This document shows, in pieces, positions 1 to 61,000 of a stretch of 64,000 nt of DNA (position 1 is its first letter; each line of letters starts with the position of its first letter). Origin of the DNA: Muraenolepis orangiensis (taxonomy: Eukaryota; Chordata; Actinopteri; Gadiformes; Muraenolepididae). Where the stretch lies: contig CM051018.1 in the NCBI GenBank assembly GCA_027704905.1, forward strand, positions 16,346,528-16,410,527, in the 5' to 3' direction. The notes beneath the pieces are model-generated. The model saw only the letters and a list, made by a program, of their open reading frames with translations, did no database searches and was not told the DNA's origin. A program made the translations under genes and the position numbers.

Positions 1-211
1 TGGTTATTGACTGATGAACAGTTGTTGTTTTCTTCTTTGTTTAAACGAGGGGCGAGGTGACTCCCATCTTTCTGAAAATAAGTGCATGCGCCTTTGACAT
101 AAAAAGGTATATTATCTACTGGATGTATAGATAAGACATGGAAAATATCAGTTGTGGTCCCCGCCCCCCCCCTCTCAGCAGGGCACACCAAGCTACGCAC
201 TCGACAACAAT

Positions 212-250
<39 letters not shown>

Positions 251-771
251 AAATAGCCAGTTGTCTGTTTGTGTGTGTGTGTGTGCGGGCGTGGGCGTTC
301 GTGAGTTGTGTGCCAAAGTGCAATATTCTAAATTAATCAGCAGTGTGATCGCAGGTGGATTCACCTGCGATCCACCATAACATGATATCTCCCATAGAGG
401 GGATGGGGGGGGGGGGGAAGGTTGGTGGAGGAGGAGGCGGGTCAAACCCAATGTTATGAACCCCAAAGTGGTGTTATTTTGAAAAAAAAAACTAAACAAC
501 AAAACCAAAAAAAAATGAAGCCCTGTGTATCTCATCCTCTACTGTGTATTTTGTGGTTTGTTGTTTTCATACGGCGGTGATGACGGTGGTGATGGAGAGT
601 AGTGGAGAGAAGTGGAGTGCAGCAGCGCTGACCGGACGTTTTCCCCAAGTGGGTGGGGACAAGGGTGGCACCTCCCCCCCCCCCTCCTTCTCCTTCTCCT
701 CTTTCATCTCCTCCTCCTCCTCCTCCTCCAGACCCTGTCCCAGGGGGGGTGGGGAGGGGGGTCGCGAGTGT
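1..771 (-). other. cpeb3: cpeb3 3'UTR (partial)
   Basis: Downstream of the cpeb3 stop in transcript orientation. I see no AATAAA or ATTAAA on the minus strand, so the transcript probably continues past the left edge of the window. It contains a TCC-rich patch (704-730), a G run (405-417), a (TG)n array (213-249) and one UUUUAU sequence in the transcript (99-104). Confidence 0.6.
213..284. repeat. (TG)n arrays
   Basis: Two TG arrays (213-249 and about 270-284) separated by about 20 bases. They directly follow a 22-bp sequence (188-209) that recurs at 1687-1708. Confidence 0.95.
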
Positions 772-32273
<31,502 letters not shown>

Positions 32274-32284
32274 GGCTTGCTGTG

Positions 32285-33643
<1,359 letters not shown>

Positions 33644-34039
33644 TCCGTGTTTCCTCCCGAAGCAAGCGCTCGGTTTCCAAGGTCATTAAACAATGACTCA
33701 ATAGTGATATCTATCTTCCATTTACACACATGCTATTGCTCAAATATGATCAAATATCCATTCGCCGTTCAAGAAATTCGATAGGCATAAAGCTGTCTTG
33801 GATTTAAATCCCCCCCCTTACTTAGTCCCTATGTTCCCCACACATTGTCAACATGCAGTCTGCGTCATTTGTCCGTCCAATGTTAAAAAGCATATTACCT
33901 TTATCGTTCACCTTTAGCGTCTCTGTAAATAAAGCTATTTCTGTTTGCCTCGTCTGGGTTTATGACAAACGATCTACCCTTGTGTGGAGACAGTCAGCAG
34001 TTGCCTTAACAGCTGATTGACTGCGTCGCATGGATGAAC

Positions 34040-35167
34040 AGCGGAGGTTATAGGGAGTTGTAGTTCATCTGTTATCCACAACGCATACTCTCAATGTTAT
34101 TCTCAAAGTACCAAAGTGACCACGAAATCGGCAAATGCTAAATCGTTGAAGGTATTTTTTTTTAATACATTATCTAAAATAATGACATCCATACATAACA
34201 CTTTTTTTTTAGATCAAATACAAAAGCTATGGTCATCTATTGCAATACTATATCCCATACCGACTAACTGACACTGGCAGATAGACAGGTATGCAGGCAG
34301 ACAGACAGGCAAAAAGACAGACAGGCAGACAGAAATTCAGACATTCTACTCAAAACAAATCGACACTAAGAGAAATGTATATATAGACCTCCAGTATGTG
34401 GTTTTATATTGGGGTATTTTCAGGTGAATATCATTTAAGACACAGACAACCAAACTGCCAGACAAATTCCATATCTATAGTCCTGTGACTTGTTCATTGC
34501 ACATTAACGTGTAATAATGCACTTTACATTTGCATTTTATACTGAACAAAAATAGCGCCGATATGTGAATATCGCCAATTAAACACCCTTACCGATATAA
34601 GAAGTGTTCTGTAGCCATATGTGTATCTTCATTGCGGTGGCCCCCCGTAACAAATAGTATAGTTAGGCCTCCACTCTTGAGAAGATGTGTCGGAGTGGTT
34701 CAGATAAACAGTTGAATGTTTTGGAGACGAGGGAAGGCGATGTACGGTTGAACTACATGTCCCGTGTGTCTGCGGACCACGTGGTGCTTTAGGCGGAGAC
34801 GTCGTCCTTGTTTTGATGACGACAGCAGCCAGCGGCAGGCTCTCCGCAGAGCAAACGGTCACGCCGATGTGATAACATTCGTGACAAACAACGTTTTCTA
34901 ATCGTTATAGACTACACTACGTTTGATATTAGCGCACAGGTACACGAATTAGTAGATATTGCGATTAAAATGACCGAAGACGAGCCGTTTTTAGATTCAA
35001 CTAATCGGCAAACGCGCAGCTGACTCCTTAGCAACACAAAGGCCCGTTTAGCACGCTAGCTGCTCTGTTAGCTAGTTATTTACGGCAACTCAAATAACTA
35101 GCGTGCCATATTGTTTTTTTTTATCGTAACGAATTCAGTACAGGCTACTTGCAAATAGGTCACGATA
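34040..35167. promoter_or_regulatory. divergent cpeb3/marchf5 promoter region
   Basis: Lies between the divergently read genes. Visible candidate sites: two ZNF143-type motifs, GGGAGTTGTAGT (34053-34064, minus sense ACTACAACTCCC) and ACTACATGTCCC (34752-34763); a perfect E-box palindrome CCACGTGG (34777-34784); GACGTC (34798-34803); and a YY1/TISU-like AATGGCGG at the marchf5 start codon. No TATA box stands out. Transcription start sites cannot be placed from sequence alone. Confidence 0.55.
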
Positions 35168-50886
<15,719 letters not shown>

Positions 50887-51313
50887 AGGGGGTCCGAGGG
50901 GGGGGTGATGACAAGTGACAAGAGAGATGGATGACTAACGGACTCGAGAGTGAAAAACCAGTTTCAGGTCTGGCTGACTTGGCCCCCTCTCCCACCCCCC
51001 ACTCCCCCCCCAACTCCCAGAAACCCACCCCACATCGTGCCCTGTTCATCCCGCCCCTTCATCCCTCTGTGACGTCATCGTGCCACGGACACCGACCTGC
51101 GACGCCAGGATGATCACCTCACCGACCGCCACCGCACTCGTGTTTTAAAAAAAGATAAACGTTGACCGCTTCGGCGAGGCGACCACGGATGAGACTTTTG
51201 AGGGATGTAGCTCTGCGCATGCAGAGAATGCATGACACGGAATCGCACTTAGAAACAGCCACGAGCTCTTCTCTCCAGGAATGTACGCCGCCGCCACCGC
51301 CGCCGGTGTGTTG

Positions 51314-51356
<43 letters not shown>

Positions 51357-51950
51357 GCAGTCACATGACCAGTACTTATTGTCGACTTGTATGTATTAAC
51401 GTATTTTATGATGATCAAGGGGAGGAAAAGAAATGACGTGGGCACATATATTTAGAAGGTTTTATATTAAAAAGGAAATAATTAATACATGATTGTTTGT
51501 TTTTCAGATTTTGAAAGTCCCCTTTGTTAATGTAAAGGGGGGGTGTCAAAGATTATTATTATTGTTTTTGTGTTGATTGTGTTGGTGATGAATAAAATGT
51601 GTTTAACAAATGATATAGTATACGTATAGAGTAAATGATTAACCGCCACTATCAAGCTTTAGGAAAATCACCAGGGGAAAAAAAAAAAAATCTAAAGAGA
51701 AGGCCAAGAGCCTGCTGTCACCTGTGACTGTGTACTCTGTTCATCTACAGGATCATGTAGGGTCATGGACATCCTCTCTAGCACACTGCAAAACTGACTG
51801 ACACAGGATTACCAATAGGCTTCCTTCCCAAAAGCATTGCAGACTTGTCACTGAAATGCAAGATTTCGGTTTACATGTTTGTAGATGTTATGTTTGGCCT
51901 GCTGCAAGATTATTTTTTTATTTAGTGAATAAAGCGTAGAGGGCTGTGCT
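50887..51950 (+). other. marchf5: marchf5 3'UTR
   Basis: Begins after the stop. It holds a C-rich patch, a (GT)20 array (51315-51354), and poly(A) signals AATAAA at 51591-51596 and 51928-51933. The first is followed by an AT-rich stretch and the second by GT-rich sequence; either could be used. Confidence 0.6.
51315..51354. repeat. (GT)n array in marchf5 3'UTR
   Basis: Twenty GT units in the sense strand of the 3'UTR. Confidence 0.95.
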
Positions 51951-54082
51951 GATGGGATCTTTCCATCTCACACACACACAATGGCTGGAGGGCATCGTAA
52001 CTCCAGGCGATGAGAAGCGGACGCAGAAGGGTTTTCTTGTGTTATGAGCCTGTCCAGTGGCGTTGGTTTGTCCCCCGGTGTTTATGTTCCGCTTTAAGTG
52101 CCATTTTCCTTTTTTTTCTTCCTCTGCATGTTTTGAAATCGGGTGACTTTTGGTTAGAGTTAAAGGACAGACACGGGTAGAAGGCGTTCTTCTCTGGATG
52201 ATCGGTCGGTTATGATGTAAACATCGGGAGCAGGACAGTACGTCTTGTTTTAGGAAGGAAATGGCTCGGAAGCACTTTAATCTGATGTGGATCTCGTGAA
52301 AGACTCCTATTGCAAGGCAGTCATTATCTAATAAATATAATACTGCGAAGCTTTCTGGCCAACTGTCTCCCGTCTGATCTTGGTCAATATCCCCCGAACA
52401 CTTAAATTAAAATGTACTGGGATGATAGTATATTTTTTAAAGATAGGTTTATGCCCAGTAGAGAGAAGTGTGGCCAGTAACGATGGTCTTACCAACAGGT
52501 TTTCCACTTCTTTAGAAATATATACTGTCCCGTTTTGGTTATCATGGGGAAACCTGATCAATTGCGGTAACTATACAGAACCAAGTTAGGTATACCTTTC
52601 ACATGCTTCCTGTACCGAGCTTGGTGTTGATCACCCCCATAATGATGTATGGAGGCACACAAACCCTGGGTCATCTTTCATATAGCGGTATATCAACATG
52701 TATTTCAGCCAGAGGGGCAGGACACCTCTCCACAATACTGTAAAGACTGCCAAAGAGATGTATACAACATGGTCCATAATTACGCCATGTAAACGTTCAT
52801 GGTCAATGTGAATAAATTTATTTTTTCAAGCTGAAGTTGACATGTTCGATTGTGGGAATTTCTTTAAATAAAAATAGAAACAAGGCAACAGTTCAATTAC
52901 ATAATTTATTGACTAGAAACCGGAGACAAACTACAGCGTTGCATCACTGGATTATGAAATGGAGGCAAATTATATACTTTGAATAATGCTTTAGTTTATA
53001 ATTATTAGTGTACACTGATGTACATTCACCCTTTGGGTGGTCTGTAAGTTGGTGACCACCAGCCTGGACTCACTGGGCAATGTGAGCTGGTTGGCCTTCG
53101 GTTGCTGCTGGTTGAATTTTCCACAAAAACAATAGTTTCCGTTAAGATTTCAACGGTTCATGCACGTTAAGGGTTGTATTTTTATATCAAATCAAATTCA
53201 TTTGAGCAGTTTTTTTCGCTTTGGTTTGTCAGGACGTAATAAAATGCTGGAAAACACTGTAGAGGCTTTTGGTAAATTAATCACCATTTCATTTGTATTG
53301 GTGAATAACGCAGATGGGTTTTGGCCTGAGAGAAACGGTACAAAGAGGTGAAGGAACGACAGGGGGAGAAAAAATAAATTATGAAAATCACGACGCAGGC
53401 TGTTGGCCGTTTGGTGACAGCATGTCCCAGCCAGCAGTCCGTTCAGACTGGGCGAAGGCCGGTTAGCACCTGAGAAGAGTCGGGCCACGCCGTTGCCCCA
53501 GCGTGACTCTGCGGTACCCTGCACTGTGGTATTCGAGGCTGTTGGACAGCATGTGGACACGGCTGACGTGGCACTGCTAGTCCAATAGTCCGCCGAACGT
53601 GATTTAACATCTTCTAAAAAACACCACCGATCGCAGGAACCCACGTTGTCGTTATTGCTTTAAATGACCCAAGTGCATATAGAATGGCGTTTCAAATCGC
53701 GACTATTCTTCCTGACATCTACACACTTGTGTATTCACAATCTGTTCATAGCGCGGGGGGTGGGTGCTATAGTTGCCGTCAGAGCAGCAGATCTTAGAAG
53801 CTGCAGGCTAAATGACAAGTACAGGAGAGTAGGGCTATAGTGTACAGTAGGCCTATAGCAAAGATATCTTTATCCAAAGTCCAAGTCTAGACAGCCAAAC
53901 ACTTAACACTCACAGCAACCCTTTAGAAAAGGCACACGCTATGCTCTCTAAAAGCAGACTGATGCGCATAAGTGATAGTGATGACCACCCTGGTTATCCG
54001 GCCAACCAAAGGATAACACTACTTATGCTTCGAGAGAGACGAGAGATGGTCTAGTGGAAAGGAAAATGTCAATTAAAATAGT
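51951..54082. other. intergenic region between convergent marchf5 and ide
   Basis: About 2.1 kb without a recognised gene. AT-rich, with extra AATAAA sequences near 52330 and 52810. A GC-richer block at 53390-53620 is unexplained. Its open frame on the minus strand resembles no protein I know. Confidence 0.5.
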
Positions 54083-54918
54083 TTTATTTACTGATAAAAA
54101 CAAAAAGCTAGTAGGGGTACCCCTGAGATGAAGTCCATACGTGTTACAAATAAAATAGAATACACAAACAAAAAAAAGTTAAAATCTAAACCTTCATGGG
54201 CTTCCTTCCAAAAACAAGCAGATTGATTATAGGAGCTCCCTGACGAGTCCCAGCATTTTACCAGCAAACAAGCAAAGAAGTTTCAAAAACTTTCGAATGA
54301 CTTCCATTAAAACCCTCCCTCACGAGGCAAACACTCTTCACAAGCACATTACTATCACTTCCGTCGACCCGACGGTGCTCAGGGTTCACCGTTTGTGGAC
54401 GAGGGTGGTCGTGGGTTGCCTCACACGGGCGATACAGAACATATATGTTAAAATATAAACAAACCCGAAAACGTAAGATAAAAGACCGTTGTGGAGCTAA
54501 TGTCCTGGATTGCTACAGCTTAATGTCGCTTTGGATAAAAGCATCTGCCAAATCCCCTAAATGTAATGTCCATCACGACACAAAAATGAAAATCTATCGT
54601 TGCGCAGCATCCGTGTGATCGATCTAGCGATCTAAAAACAGTTTGGTCTTGATGTATTTCGACGTGTGTGCATGTTTTCCTAAGGTTCCACCGAGTGGAG
54701 CGGGGCATGCTCTTGCATGCTCTTCTCCGCCCCCCTCCCCCCTTCCTCAATCGTGCTCCCCAGGTCCTGCCCAGGTTTGTTTTTCCCTCAGGAGATGTGG
54801 GAGACGATGGATGGTTGGAGGAGATGAGGTGTAAAGGAGTGGGAGGAGGGGGGGGGGGGGGTTGGGGGCAGATGAGGGGTGAGGAGTGGTGGTGGTGCGG
54901 TGCTCAGATATCTCCGCT
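54083..54918 (-). other. ide: ide 3'UTR
   Basis: From the ide stop to an AATAAA on the minus strand at 54083-54088, the first good signal downstream of the stop. It includes a repeat fragment at 54525-54569 and a G run at 54849-54861. Confidence 0.5.
54525..54569 (-). repeat. fragment of a dispersed fish repeat
   Basis: On the minus strand it reads ACATTACATTTAGGGGATTT followed by GGCAGATGCTTTTATCCAA and AGCGAC, a sequence seen at many places in teleost genomes. Confidence 0.55.
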
Positions 54919-55014
54919 TCACAGTTTGGCTGCCATGAAGTTGATGTGGGGCTTAGCCAGCGGGAAGAGGGGCAGGTTCCTCTTGAACTCCGTCATGTCC
55001 TGCACCACCGTAGG
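54919..55014 (-). CDS. ide: ide last exon, ends MAAKL
   Basis: 96 nt encoding PTVVQDMTEFKRNLPLFP and LAKPHINFMAAKL, with TGA at 54919-54921. The acceptor cacacag sits behind a run of about 20 C and UCUC-rich sequence. Confidence 0.95.
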   Translation of the reverse strand, partial: PTVVQDMTEFKRNLPLFPLAKPHINFMAAKL

Positions 55015-58000
55015 CTGTGTGTGGGGGGGGGGGGGGGGGGGAAGAGAGAGAGCGTGAGAGAGAGACAGGGCACACCCAGAGGGCGTCGGATGAATACATT
55101 TCCATAAAATGTGTTCTCTGGCTTTAGCGAAAGGGCTTGTGGGCAGTGAGCAGCAAATGAGTATCTCTTTCAGGTTTCTCTGCGTGTCACCCATTTCTCT
55201 TGTTCTTTATTACAGAATAATTTAGTACAGAAGCAGGTAGATATCCATCCACCTACTTTCTGTTTTGGACAATTCAACACATGTACATATCATCCATCAG
55301 TCACTTATTGTTCTTTTTATGTCCTTTTTTTTGATCGTGTATAGTATTTTTATAGTATTGCGTTTGAGAAATTCATACTGCGGGGGGGGAATGGGGAGTA
55401 AGCATTCCATTGTACTTGTTGCAAATAGCAATCTTTAAATCTAATCCCATACACAGTTCATACATATTCATTTGTGACTCCGTTAACGGGGGCGAGAGTG
55501 TTACAGGCCCCCGGGTGGCCTGACGAGACAGAGGACCTTTAAAAAATGTTTTAATAAAATAAAAAGAGGACGGTGGAGGCCCTTACCTGGGGCAGGGAGG
55601 GGGCGGGGGCCAAGGTGACATCATTCTGGGCGGGGAACTCTCCCACCACGGGACCTGGAGGGGAGGGGGTAGGGGAAGGGAGTGTTAAATGCCATTACCA
55701 AAGAACCAACTCGGCGGTCCAGGTTTGAAACCAACAGAACCACACTCACATGTGTCCATCTCTCTCGACATCACGTGGACCGACACTTTATGCCTCTTGG
55801 GGGCGTCGATGGCCAGCAGGTCCTGCAAATGACACCCGAAATTAGATGTTTAAAACTCAACTCCGAGGAACTCGCCTGCGCACGTGCGTGCGTGCGGGTC
55901 GCATTAATTCAAGCTGAAAATGCGGCTTGAATTAATCCGTGGTCTTGCGCCACTCGACTCACCCTGTAGAACTGCATAACGTTCTCCTTGGTTAACGTCT
56001 TCAGGTAGGCTACCTCGATATTATCTGCAAAACAATACAATTTTTAAACTATTATTTACAATTATCAAAGAAAGAACCCTTCCTTTGAAATCAGAAGCAC
56101 GCCCCAAAAGCCATTAGAACACACCCACTCGTCTCTGCAGCACTCATTGTCCGATGCTTCTACAGCCTTTATGCTTTTAGCTAGATTAGTGACTCAGGGG
56201 TTTTTCCAACGATGCAAGGACACCATTTGCAGAACCCCTTGACAGCGTGCGCAACTGGAACTCCATGCCAGCACACATGCCCTTGACAAGCGCACACACA
56301 AATGTGTGAAAACGAAAAACGATTTCCAGTTGCCCTTGGTGGTAGACAGTGTGCACAGTCCCCCCCCCCCCCCCCCCCCCTCCTCTCATTGCTGTCTCAA
56401 TCCCCAACTGACTCGGCAGTGTGTTACCGTGCCAACGCCGTTAGATTAGTGGGCGATTGCATGCCCGCTCCCCCCCCATCACAGTCCATAATAGCGTGCC
56501 GTAGAGAACGGTCACGTGTGCACAGTACTAATATCCTACGGTACTGTAGTGTGTGAGCAAGTATATGTACCATAATGTGAATGGATGCTGAATATGTATG
56601 AAAAAACACACAACTGAAGTCTGAGGCACAGTGACGTAAGAGCTATACTTTTTACGTGTTCAATTCATTCTTGTGTGTCGGGAAGCGACTTTATGAAAAA
56701 GGGACATCTTTGGCTGCTTGCCATTCATCTATATATTTGTTTTACTTTAAAAGATTAACTTTTTACAATCATTTCACCCGTTTCTGTATTGAAAAATTGA
56801 AATTGAAACAAATAACATGTTTAAATGCATTTAAATAATATACATTTTGACATAATATATATACTGTATATAAAAAAAAATGAAAAAAAGCCAACAAATT
56901 TCAGACCTTCCATGGGCTTTCCCCTGGCGGACAGACAGACCGACAGCAGGCTCACCTCGGTCAAAGTTGTACTGCTGGGAGATGATCTCGCCCCAGTACT
57001 TGGCGCACTCGGCCCCCAGCTTCTTGGGCTTGTCCAGGCGCCGGATGGCCAGGGCCTGGATGTGCTTCTGGAAGGCCTCGTCGCTCATCTCGCCCACGGA
57101 CGTCTCCATGGTGCGCAGGAAGGCCTCCACGCGGCTCTCCAGATAGTGCGGCGCCTTCTCCGACTGGATGATGAAGCGCAGGCCCTGCACGCCGTTGGCC
57201 CGCCGTGGCCCGCTGAACACGATGTAGCCTGGGGAGGGGCATGGGTGACAGGGAGAGGTGTGTGAGTAACAGACACACCAAAAACACACATTTTGCAGTG
57301 AGGCTTAATTTAGTTGTAATTTACTTTGTATCTTCAGATTGTGTTTATTTGTCACATGTATAAGGCACAGTGTACAGTGAAATTGTATTACCAGCGCCGA
57401 ATAAACTATAAAATTACAAAAATGACTAATTTACAAAAATACCAAATGAAGACACAAATGTACATATTTGTTCTGTTTTCAATCATATTTGTTCCATTTT
57501 CAATAATATTACGCAGCAGATCCAATGTGGCCGGCTGGCGTCTCATCACTGTGTAGCACCAGGGTTGCAAAGCCAATGCCTTTGTTGCTAATTTAGCCAC
57601 CATTGCAGGTGCTAGGTTAGCTTAGCATGCATGCTCACCCAGCTGCTCCTTGGTGCGCAGTGTGTTGAAGCAGGGCTCCGAGATGATCTGGCAGAAGAGC
57701 TCCAGCAGCATGTTCTCCCGGGTGGTCTGCATGTCCGTCTGGTAGTAGATCTCGATGCCGCAGTTATTGTGCACCTCGTTCCTCTGCTGGTACACGTACC
57801 AGCCACCTGAGCCGACCGGACAGCACCAAAACATATATATACACATATACATATATACACACATATATATACATATATATATATACACACACATATATAT
57901 ATATATATACATATATACACACATATAATATATATACATATATACATACATATATACATATACATATATATATACATATATACATACATATATATATATA

Positions 58001-61000
58001 CATATACATATATATACACATATATATATATATACACACACACACAAACTACACTGGAAACCATGGGTCTGTTACACACTCGCTCAGGCTGGTGGTGTTG
58101 TTGTACAAGAACCCGGAGCTTCAACAGAACTTTGGGGAACTGCTATTAAAGTGTCACACCCTTAATGAATGAAATTGACACGATAATTCCTTTGGGCCTT
58201 TTTAAAACTGAAACCATATCGTCTATCGACAGCGGGCTGCAATTGATTTTAAGTAAATCTTTTCATGGTATTTTGATAATCTGATGTTATGTTTTATCTT
58301 GCATAAATTCCATTGAATCTATTTATGCATGCATCTTGTTATTGCCAAGCAATCGTCTGATGTGCATGTGTTTCTTAACCGTTTGTACACAGGGCCTTAT
58401 TGTAAAAGAGTCCTGGGACTAAATTGAGCTCTCTGTACAAGTAAAAGGTTGTATTTACACATCATATACCATCATCAAGCAGACACTTTTAACCTGACTG
58501 ACCTGAACCCAGTGCCATTCCGCCGGGAGTCGGCACACTGACCGGACCAGCCACTAAACTATACGACCACTCCTATAGCAAGACTCATAATTGAGGATAC
58601 GACGAGGAGATGGGTTCTAATTTCACACACTGGCTGTCGGGAGCACAGCCAAAACGAATGGCTCACCGTCAGCAATCCTTGAAATCGACGTTTGAACAAG
58701 AGTAACGTAACCTTATTGAATTGCGCTCTATAGGATTGGTATAATTGGATTAGTTATATCTATGGGCAGGACTAATCGGTAGGAGTATCGCTTGAAATTA
58801 ACAAGGCAGTCTCCCCCTTCCATTTCGAGGTTGATTTCCAGTCTAATCCACATTGGCACTGTAAGACAAATTAGTTAATCCACATTGGCACTGCAGGACC
58901 AATCACACGCAACAAGCGTGGAAAAAAGAAAAAGAAAAGGTCTGACGTTCATTCCAAGTGACCCAAATATTTCCCAAATATGTAATAAATAATTCTGGTT
59001 TAGAATATAATTATGGGGGGGGCGGCTCGGTTTCAAACGAACGACTCTTCTGTGCATAATGTGCTCCGATGTCCTATGGCTAGAACACACACTGAATAAT
59101 TAAAGCACCGATTAAAGAAAATAAAGAAAAGGCAGCAACCGCAAAACCGATGAGCTGGTTTAAGTGTAAATATGTAATTAAGACGGCACTTTTGCCTTGA
59201 GAGAGCGAGATAAATAGGATCACAGTTCAGAACGGAGACGGCAGGGATACTCCCCCACAAGGACGTAGGCATCTCAACTACTTTTACTACCAACTGTTTG
59301 TCACTGCAGACTGCAAACCAAACTGGACTATCTGTACTTGCAGGAATGCATTTTGAGCAGAAGAAGAAGAAAAGAAAAAAAACCTCCATACACGCAAATT
59401 AATGACTTCTGCATTTTCCCCTTCGGCGCTAGGCATCTCATCAACATAAAAATCCTCCTTGCGGAAAAAAAAACCTTCACCAATCCAAAATAATAGATAG
59501 CCCCCAGAGTGTGTAAATATACTATTGGTGCACCTGCACCAAGACTATTGGACGTGACGTGATTTGGACAGTGACTCTTCTCCAAGGACATGCGGTGATG
59601 AGAAAGGGACGGCCGTGGGCCTGGCTGACTAATTTGACGATGGCCGGCGGCCCATAGTCACAAAAACAACAACAACACAAAAGAGAAGGCTAGTATATCT
59701 TCAAACTCACACCCGAGGATTCAGATTTTGGGGTTGGTCAATAAGCTTCATAACCCACACCCCGCCCGCTAGTTTCGGTCGTTTGTTATGTTCAGGTTTA
59801 CAATTCCTGACACTTCACTGTACTGACCCTCAGACTTCGAATTCATGTGCATAATCGGGATTTCTTTCGGTGATTCCCCCTGCGATTTATCATGAGAATA
59901 CATTTGCCCCATGCGGTCCAGCCCTAGTGCCTGGGGTAGGCTCTGGGAGTCAGCACTTGACCTACCGTCGGGAACCTGCACCTCCCTGTAGCGAATCAGC
60001 TGGCTGGGGAGGAGGGGCTTGGTGTGAGCGTGCTCGATGAGCGTGTCCTCCAACATCTGCATCATGCCAAGGGCGGACTGGAGGAGACGAGACCAAAGAG
60101 AGTTCAGTCAACGCAATGACATCAATACATAAATATATTACACACCGGCTGAAGCGGTGTGTAATTCACTAGTGTTGCTATAATGTTTTTAAAGCTCAGT
60201 GCACACACACACACAGCCTGTTGCCTACAGAGCCTCGCATCACCGTCTCAACGTCCCCCTGCAGTCGCCATGGCGACTAGGCGGGAAAAAATAAATTTAA
60301 TTACGTCACCCGCTGCCAGACTGACAAGCGTCACCTTTAAGCAGCTCTGGGCAGGTGGCAGCTCTCTGACAGCGGTGACAGCAAGAAAGTTCTGGAAGAA
60401 TCTTATCTGAGCGTTTACACCAGTGCGCCTCTGGTAGTGGCACCGACGGAGCAGAAGAAAGGACAGCTCTTCTTCAGAGGGGAGGAAGAGGGGGAGGGCT
60501 GTCTAAACTTTGGATTCGTCAGAAAAAGGAAGCCGCGGTTTATTGCGGCAGCTAGACGTGTCAAATCTTCCCCGTTGGAAGAAACGGCAGGCGAAGAGCA
60601 TCAAAACGGGACACAATGGGTTGACAGAGGAGAAATAACGCTTCAGAAACAGGGGTCGAGCCCAAGAGCTTTAAAAACCCACCTCCTTGGTGATGTTGCC
60701 ATGGAGAAGGGCTTCAATATGTAACCGTGACAACAGCTGAGGTATGAAGGCCTTGAGGCGTGGGAGAGTGACATCTGGAATACACACGGCAGACGAGGAC
60801 AATCAATCACAGAGACACCGTTAAATAAAGACAGACATTTTTTTTAATGAAAAAAAAACTTTAAAAAGGCACTCGTTATTGAGACGCTTCACCGCATTTA
60901 TAATCACCGCCACAGAGTGGCGATAGGCTTCGACAACGGTGTTTAAACAATAAGACGCCCACAAATAAATAATACAATAAGACGCCCACAAATAAATAAT

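Noticed and set aside
53198..53644. Protein-coding gene on the minus strand between marchf5 and ide
   Set aside because: 148 codons without recognisable domains, composition bias or splice context; no counterpart in the conserved human interval.
57807..59965. A second, mutually exclusive ide exon (mammalian 15b type)
   Set aside because: No duplicated coding stretch resembling the 57639-57806 exon is visible in the intron.
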